Below are positions 59,528-64,000 of a DNA stretch of 64,000 nt, piece after piece. Position numbers and translations under genes: made by a program. The notes beneath the pieces were generated by a model. That model did no database searches and was not told where the DNA came from. It saw only the letters and a list, made by a program, of their open reading frames with translations. Every line of letters begins with the position of its first letter. The stretch's first letter is position 1. Where the stretch lies: positions 154,041 to 218,040 of the forward strand of contig NZ_BMML01000021.1 in NCBI RefSeq assembly GCF_014645815.1, written 5' to 3'. This DNA comes from Streptomyces fuscichromogenes (GTDB taxonomy: Bacteria; Actinomycetota; Actinomycetes; Streptomycetales; Streptomycetaceae).

Positions 59528-60877
59528 TCACGGCCCGATCCGGTGCGGCACGGGCGCCGCGGGTGACCAGGGCGTCCAGCCCGGCTGCCCGTCCCTCGCC
59601 AGTCCCATCAGCGCGGCCTGTTGCTGGGCGCCCACCGCGCGGTCGACGTCGGTGCCCTCCGAGCCCTGCGGGTCGATGAACAGGGTGGGCTGGTCGACCC
59701 CGTGCACCGCCTTCCCGGCGAACAGCGGGTTCTGGGCGATCGGCGAGACGGTGGGGCTGTAGTCGTACATCTGCCACCAGCCGCGGCCGCCGGCCTTGTG
59801 CGCCGCGGTGAGCAGGCGCTCCGCCGGTTCGTAGTAGAGCTTCTCGGTGAGGAACTCCACCTTCTTGTCGTGGTCCGAGCCGACGTCCGGACCGGAGCGC
59901 TCCGCGTACATCTTGTCGACCGTGTCCGGCGAGAAGATGTCATAGGCCCGGGCCTCGTCCGCGGTGACCGAGAGCAGCAGCGGCACATCGGCCATGAGCC
60001 CGTCGGCGACGGACTCCAGCGGTGGCCGTGGCACGACCGTGCCGTCGACGAACGGCTCGTAGTGCACGCGTCCGTCGCTTCGCAGGAGCTTGCGGTGGAT
60101 GTGCCGGACACCCACGTTGGGTACCGCGGCGAGCGCCGACGGGGTGGTCGCCAGCGAGCCCGCCGCGGTCATGAACCGTTCCGCCCGGCGTGCCGCCTCG
60201 TCCCCGGACACCAGGGACTCGGCGTTTCCGCTGTAGAGAGCCGCCTTGTGGAACAGGCCCCGGGCCGACGGCGCGCCCAGGAGCGTGCCCACGTCGGAGC
60301 CTCCCGAGGACACCCCGAAGACGCACACGTTGCCCGGGTCACCGCCGAACGCGGCGACGTTGTCCCGAATCCAGCGCAGCAACCGGATCTGGTCGAGAAC
60401 GGGCAGGTTGGCACTGTCGGAGAAATCCGGGTCGAGGTCGCCGAGATACAGCCAACCCCAGGGTCCGAGCCGGTAGTTCGCGGTGACGATGACCGCGTCG
60501 TGCCGGGCGGCGTAGACCCAGGCGTCCATCGAGGGGGAGCTGCCGCTGCCGTACACGTGGGCGCCCGGATGCAGCCAGACCAGGACCGGCCGGGCCCCTC
60601 CGTCGGCGGCCGGCGACCAGATGTTCAGGTTGAGGCAGTCCTCCTGCTCGACCGAGTCCTCGTACACGACCTGCCACGACATGCCGGAGTAGATGGGCAC
60701 CTGCCAGCTGATCGGCCCCCACCGGGTGGCATCCGCGCGGGGGCCGGGGCCGACCGGTGCCGCCGGACGGAACCGCCGCTCGATCCGTCCGTACGGCACG
60801 CCGCGCCAGTTCGGCACCTCGCGGTCCAGAAATCCGTGTACCGGTCCCGATGTCGTATCAACTACCAGGTCGTTCAT
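59528..60877 (-). CDS. Type B carboxylesterase
   Basis: The 449-residue hydrolase has the type B carboxylesterase pattern: YGRIERRFRPAAP, EDCLNLNIWSP, the oxyanion region WLHPGAHVYGSG, the nucleophile elbow FGVSSGGSDVG (Ser191; the family consensus is GESAGG) and a C-terminal His in AVHGVDQP. No signal peptide is seen. It may remove or transfer an acyl group on the product, possibly the one activated by the neighbouring operon. ATG 60877 has GAGGAG upstream and three SARP-type heptamers precede it, so it belongs to the cluster regulon. Confidence 0.88.
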   Translation of the reverse strand: MNDLVVDTTSGPVHGFLDREVPNWRGVPYGRIERRFRPAAPVGPGPRADATRWGPISWQVPIYSGMSWQVVYEDSVEQEDCLNLNIWSPAADGGARPVLVWLHPGAHVYGSGSSPSMDAWVYAARHDAVIVTANYRLGPWGWLYLGDLDPDFSDSANLPVLDQIRLLRWIRDNVAAFGGDPGNVCVFGVSSGGSDVGTLLGAPSARGLFHKAALYSGNAESLVSGDEAARRAERFMTAAGSLATTPSALAAVPNVGVRHIHRKLLRSDGRVHYEPFVDGTVVPRPPLESVADGLMADVPLLLSVTADEARAYDIFSPDTVDKMYAERSGPDVGSDHDKKVEFLTEKLYYEPAERLLTAAHKAGGRGWWQMYDYSPTVSPIAQNPLFAGKAVHGVDQPTLFIDPQGSEGTDVDRAVGAQQQAALMGLARDGQPGWTPWSPAAPVPHRIGP

Positions 60878-60927
60878 GGCCGGTGCTCCTCAGGATCGTC
60901 AGTGCTGGCCGGGTACGGTTGCCCGGA

Positions 60928-60970
60928 ATGCTCACAGGGCGCCCTCGACTCCCGCTCAAGAGTTCGTCGA
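60928..60970 (-). promoter_or_regulatory. SARP-type promoter with three heptamers, esterase gene
   Basis: On the minus strand TCGACGA (60970-60964), TTGAGCG (60959-60953) and TCGAGGG (60948-60942) are each 11 bp apart, and GAGCAT (60933-60928) follows after 8 bp as a -10. It is the only triple repeat found; multiple repeats are known at strongly SARP-controlled promoters. Confidence 0.7.
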
Positions 60971-61064
60971 CCGCTTCGCGACCACTGTTCCGCTCCTGTA
61001 GGCGCAGCTGGCGGACCGGCGGTCAGTTCACGCCATCCTTCGCGACCGGCGCGTCCGGCCGCCG

Positions 61065-61093
61065 TTGATCTGTAAACGGAACCCTCTTAAGCT
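61065..61093 (+). promoter_or_regulatory. Sigma-70-type promoter of the histidine kinase gene
   Basis: TTGATC (61065-61070) and TAAGCT (61088-61093) are 17 bp apart, a good match to the housekeeping consensus. Transcription would begin near 61100, about 36 nt before the GTG. Confidence 0.5.
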
Positions 61094-61135
61094 CAATCGT
61101 CTGCGAGACACCAACGGGCTACGGGGGCTGGACGG

Positions 61136-62335
61136 GTGTACAAGCGACTGTGCGAGACGACCGGGTGGTTGTACTTATTTCTCGGAATGACCACCGTCCA
61201 ATGCGGGATCGGGCTCATCGGCCTGTTCGTCATGCTGGACGTCGAGTCGAGACCCGACGTCACCGCCTGGCTCGCGTTCCTGCCCGGCATCGTGGCCCTG
61301 CAGATGCTGCACAGCTCCACCGTCGGCCCGCGCCTGGGACTCCGCTGGGGCCTGTGCACGGTCGGTCTGCAGGAAGTGCTCATCTATCTGCCGTCGTTCG
61401 CCTTCGGTGTGCAGTGGCCGGGTATGCCCGGGTTCGCCGCGGCCTGTGCCCTGGTCGTGCTGCGAGGCTGGCCGGGTAACGTTGTCTTCGCCGCCAACGT
61501 GGCGGGCGCCTGGGCCCTGGGCCGGGACAGCGGCCTGTCGTTCGGCGAGACCGCGTGCGTCACCGCCGTGACCGTGGTCATCGGGCTCGGGGTCTCGGCT
61601 CTGATCCAGATGGCCTGGCGGCTGGGCCGGATCAGCCGCATGGAGTCCGGGATCGTACGCGGAGCGGCGCAGGACGAGCGCGAACGCATCGCACGTGACC
61701 TGCACGACCTGCTGGCCTCCCGCCTCACCATCGTCGCCCTCAGGGGAGAGATGGTCGACCGCTACGTCGGCGAGCAGGACGACCGCGCGCGCTCCGAACT
61801 GCGGCACATGATGGGACTGACGCGTGAAGTGCTGCGCGATGTGCGGTCGATGGCGTACGAATGCTGGGACCTGAGTCCGGGCGAGGAACTCGAGAACGTC
61901 CGCCGCGTCCTGAGCGGTGTCGGCGTCGAGGTGTCCGTGGCGGGCGAGGAGGACGTCGCCGACGGCGAGGCGGGGCTCCTGTTCGCGGTGACGCTCCGCG
62001 AGGCCATGGTCAACCTGCTGCGGCACAGCACGGCGACCCGCTGTCACATCACCTTCCGCGGCGGTGAGAAGGCGGAACTCCGCGTCCGCAACGACGGTGC
62101 CGAGAAACCCACTCGTCAGGCCGGCCCGGCCAGTGGTCTCGGTCTGGGCAACCTGGCCGCCCGAGCCGCCGCCGTGGGCGGTTCGTGCACGGCCTCGATC
62201 TCCCGCGACGGCTGGTACACGCTCACGGTGACGTGTCCGGCAGGTGCGCGGCCGAAGCGGACGAGCTCACCAGCCACCCCGCTTCTCGCGCAATCCGCAC
62301 CGCGTCCACTCGACCCCGTGCCCCGAGCTTCATGA
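61136..62335 (+). CDS. Two-component sensor histidine kinase (HisKA_3 type)
   Basis: The 399-residue kinase has about six N-terminal membrane segments (about 10-175) and a cytoplasmic kinase of the NarX/DesK class. The phospho-acceptor is His190 in ERIARDLHDLLASRL, the N-box is REAMVNLLRHSTATRC and the ATP lid ends in GLGLGNLAARAAAVGG. Codon 14 is TTA (61175-61177), a bldA-dependent codon. The start GTG 61136 has GGGGG upstream. Its last 113 bp overlap, in antisense, the end of the response regulator gene, which converges with it. It is the likely partner of that regulator, though the two genes are not in one operon. Confidence 0.92.
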   Translation: MYKRLCETTGWLYLFLGMTTVQCGIGLIGLFVMLDVESRPDVTAWLAFLPGIVALQMLHSSTVGPRLGLRWGLCTVGLQEVLIYLPSFAFGVQWPGMPGFAAACALVVLRGWPGNVVFAANVAGAWALGRDSGLSFGETACVTAVTVVIGLGVSALIQMAWRLGRISRMESGIVRGAAQDERERIARDLHDLLASRLTIVALRGEMVDRYVGEQDDRARSELRHMMGLTREVLRDVRSMAYECWDLSPGEELENVRRVLSGVGVEVSVAGEEDVADGEAGLLFAVTLREAMVNLLRHSTATRCHITFRGGEKAELRVRNDGAEKPTRQAGPASGLGLGNLAARAAAVGGSCTASISRDGWYTLTVTCPAGARPKRTSSPATPLLAQSAPRPLDPVPRAS

Positions 62336-62873
62336 CGCACCGGCTCAGGTAGTTGCGGACCGTTCCGGGCGACAGCCTGGTCGCCTCCGCGACGCCCGCG
62401 ATGTCCAGTCCCTCCGAGGCCCGCACGAGCACCTCAGTCTCCCGCGGAGTGAGCGGGTTGCTCCGGGCCTGCCACGCGGCGAGCATCAACTCCGGTGCGA
62501 TGACGCGCTGCGCTGCCGCCACCTTGCGGATCGCGGTGGCCAGGGCGCTGGGCGACGCGTCCTTCAGCAGATAACCGGCGACCCCCTGGTCCAGGGCCTG
62601 GCGCACGGTGCCCGGCCGGTCGAGGCTGGTGAGGAGCAGGACGCGGCACTGCGGAAGGGCCTCCTGCAGCCGGGCGGTCACTTCGAGCCCGTTCATGTCG
62701 GGCAGGTTGACGTCCAGCACGGCCACGTCCGGCCGGTGTTCACGCGCGAGCGGTGTCACCGCCCGGCCCTCGCCGGTGTCCGCGACGACCCGGATGTCCT
62801 CCTCGGCGCCCAGGAGGGAGATGAGCGCTCCCCGTATTAAGTGTTCGTCGTCGGCGATCAGAACTCGTATCAC
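62223..62873 (-). CDS. LuxR/NarL-family response regulator
   Basis: The 216-residue regulator has a receiver domain with the acidic pair DD at residues 8-9, phospho-acceptor Asp54 (VAVLDVNLPDMNG) and Lys in YLLKDASPSA. The C-terminal LuxR helix-turn-helix reads NPLTPRETEVLVRASEGLDIAGVAEATRLSPGTVRNYLSRCVMKLGA. GTG 62873 is selected because GAGGGAGA lies 5 nt before it and the longer frame to 63617 is unconserved. Codon 12 is TTA (62840-62838 on the minus strand). It is convergent with and overlaps the kinase gene at the 3' end. Its targets may be this cluster. Confidence 0.93.
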   Translation of the reverse strand: MIRVLIADDEHLIRGALISLLGAEEDIRVVADTGEGRAVTPLAREHRPDVAVLDVNLPDMNGLEVTARLQEALPQCRVLLLTSLDRPGTVRQALDQGVAGYLLKDASPSALATAIRKVAAAQRVIAPELMLAAWQARSNPLTPRETEVLVRASEGLDIAGVAEATRLSPGTVRNYLSRCVMKLGARGRVDAVRIAREAGWLVSSSASAAHLPDTSP

Positions 62874-63264
62874 GATTCTCCCTCTTGCCGGGCCAGTCCC
62901 AGGTCCCCGAAGGCCGGTCGGTACTGATCCACGGCGGAGCCACGATAGTACGGCCGGGAAATGCCGGTTGATCTCGGTCCTCACCCGGGAGCGTCCGGCG
63001 CGTGCGCTCAAGGATGCCCACGAGGAGTTCGTCCAGCGTGGCACCGGCCAGTGGGTCGGACCAGAACGACGGGTATGCCGCATCGGCCATCTCGTCACCG
63101 CTCCTGCCAGGCGCCGGGTCCGTCCCGGCGGCTGCCGGAACTCTGAGCCCGGGAACTGGAGGGCCGCTGGACCAGTGCTCGCCGCCCGCTCGCACACTCG
63201 ACCGGTTCTGTAGGGCCCGAGGCTACCTTCGGCGCCTTCGACGGTGACGAGAGGGGATTGAGCC
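62874..63264. other. 391-bp gap with a possible gene remnant
   Basis: A leftward frame from an ATG at 63090, with GCAGGAGC about 10 nt before it, encodes about 45 plausible residues (ADAAYPSFWSDPLAGATLDE, then LLVGILERTRRTLPG). These recall the start of a sensor or GAF-type protein, but the frame then runs into the regulator gene as meaningless sequence. It may be a decayed gene. Nothing else is recognised. Confidence 0.35.
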
Positions 63265-63759
63265 ATGGCGGGCCGAATATCCGGCGGGGCGTTCCGTGCG
63301 CTGGTTCTCGCCGCTCCCGGGCTGGCGGCGATGGCGGGCATGACGGTACCGGCGGGCGCGGCGGAGGCGCCCGCGGCCGTCCGCTCCACGCCTGTCGGAG
63401 TGTGGCAGGGAACGGTCCGGCACGGTGCGGGGACGGACGGCCTGAGCCTGTCGTTCCACGCCGACGGTTCGGTGTGCCTCGCCGTGACCGACGCCCCCGA
63501 CGGCGGCAGGGCCGAGGGCCGGGGGAGCTGGCGGCGCCTGGGGCCGGACATGTTCTCGTACCTGGTGACGGAGCGGCTGTTCGACGCGTCCGGTGTGCTC
63601 ACGGGCTCGGTGGACATCGCTCAGCAGGCGGTACAGGACGCCGGGACGTTCGACAGCTCGGGGATCTCGAAGATCTACGACGCGCAGGGCGGCTACGTGG
63701 GCTCCACGGCGGCCGAGGTCTCGGCCCGGCGTGGCGGTGCCCGGCCGGACTGCGGCTGA
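63265..63759 (+). CDS. Secreted protein of unknown function
   Basis: The 164-residue product has a signal peptide (Arg at 4 and 11, hydrophobic core about 12-30, cleavage likely after GAAEA near residue 36). The mature part is a compact beta-rich domain: GVWQGTVRHGAGTDGLSLSFHADGSVCLAVTD, GSWRRLGPDMFSYLVTERLFD, GVLTGSVDIAQQAVQDAGTF. It contains two Cys. The pattern resembles small lipocalin-like extracellular domains, but I cannot place the family. GAGAGGGGA precedes the ATG. It lies between the regulator gene and metK. Confidence 0.75.
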   Translation: MAGRISGGAFRALVLAAPGLAAMAGMTVPAGAAEAPAAVRSTPVGVWQGTVRHGAGTDGLSLSFHADGSVCLAVTDAPDGGRAEGRGSWRRLGPDMFSYLVTERLFDASGVLTGSVDIAQQAVQDAGTFDSSGISKIYDAQGGYVGSTAAEVSARRGGARPDCG

Positions 63760-63793
63760 GCGGCTCCGGCCGGTCTCGTCTCCGTCTGCTCTG

Positions 63794-63827
63794 CCTTCGC
63801 ACCGATCAGCCCTTCGCACCGATCAGC
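63794..63827. repeat. 17-bp tandem duplication upstream of metK
   Basis: CCTTCGCACCGATCAGC occurs twice head to tail (63794-63810, 63811-63827), 29 bp before the metK start. It lies in the leader or promoter and may affect expression. Confidence 0.75.
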
Positions 63828-63856
63828 CAACAGCCGTTGCAACCTGAGGGAGCGTT

Positions 63857-64000
63857 GTGTCCCGTCGCCTGTTCACCTCGGAGTCCGTGACCGAGGGTCA
63901 CCCCGACAAGATCGCTGACCAGATCAGCGACACCGTTCTCGACGCGCTGCTGCGCGAGGACCGCACCTCCCGGGTCGCCGTCGAGACGTTGATCACCACC
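63857..64000 (+). CDS. metK: S-adenosylmethionine synthetase (5' part)
   Basis: The first 48 codons of MetK are present: SRRLFTSESVTEGHPDKIAD, then QISDTVLDALLRED and the start of the next strand. The conserved HPDKIADQISD segment binds ATP and metal. The gene is cut by the window edge. It starts at GTG 63857 with TGAGGGAGC upstream. From memory, the housekeeping metK of Streptomyces follows coaBC; here the upstream gene is a secreted protein next to a biosynthetic cluster. This copy may therefore serve the cluster's two SAM-dependent methyltransferases, although that needs the rest of the genome. Confidence 0.95.
   Translation, partial: MSRRLFTSESVTEGHPDKIADQISDTVLDALLREDRTSRVAVETLITT

Noticed and set aside
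60945..60987. Plus-strand SARP promoter for the kinase gene at the triple repeat
   Set aside because: The heptamers can also be read on the plus strand, but no -10 follows at 8 bp and the kinase gene has its own sigma-70-like promoter nearer the start.
63760..63856. SAM riboswitch upstream of metK
   Set aside because: The 97-bp gap is short and dominated by a tandem repeat; I see no riboswitch core.

Overview
The window is chromosomal DNA of a Streptomyces or very close relative. It has very high GC, GTG and TTG starts, 4-bp stop/start overlaps, a WhiB-family gene, three TTA leucine codons confined to a secondary-metabolite region, and a housekeeping gene order that I recognise from model Streptomyces. 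No tRNA, rRNA, CRISPR array, transposase or phage gene was found.

Left part (1-23.2 kb) is conserved core chromosome. It holds a PadR-controlled ABC exporter, a small ribbon-helix-helix protein, a class A penicillin-binding protein, a GAF/SpoIIE-type phosphatase with a kinase-like C-terminus, a DUF402 protein, both classes of fumarase, DUF1707 and WhiB-family proteins, glpX, a DUF4245 protein, a nitroreductase-family enzyme, xseB-xseA, ispH, polyphosphate glucokinase and the GTPase YchF. From memory this stretch lies close to the actinorhodin locus in S. coelicolor.

Right part (about 23.25-63.8 kb) is a type II polyketide gene cluster for a glycosylated, O-methylated aromatic compound. The core is cyclase, type II thioesterase, KS-alpha, KS-beta (CLF) and ACP, then an ActIII-like ketoreductase and a two-domain aromatase/cyclase. 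Oxidative tailoring genes are a P450, a Rieske oxygenase, an ABM monooxygenase, a bicovalent-type FAD oxidase and an SDR. Sugar genes are rmlA, rmlB and rmlD, an internally deleted rmlC, one glycosyltransferase and two MycE-like sugar O-methyltransferases. Two DHA2 exporters, a SNF2 helicase with a SWIM zinc-finger partner, a SARP activator, three esterase or thioesterase genes and a convergent two-component pair complete it. A five-gene overlapping operon (CoA-transferase, CitE-like lyase, metal hydrolase, MmgE/PrpD, EhpF-like ligase) probably builds or activates an unusual acyl unit. The window ends inside metK.

Control: upstream of nine transcription units I find two (once three) TCGAGNN-like heptamers spaced exactly 11 bp and followed, 8 bp later, by a -10-like hexamer. 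This is the textbook SARP promoter layout and implies that the SARP at 49.3-50.1 kb switches on nearly the whole cluster. TTA codons in the thioesterase, histidine kinase and response regulator point to bldA control. The most unusual features are the damaged but still translatable rmlC, the SNF2/SWIM pair, the acyl-unit operon and the 113-bp antisense overlap of the kinase and regulator genes.
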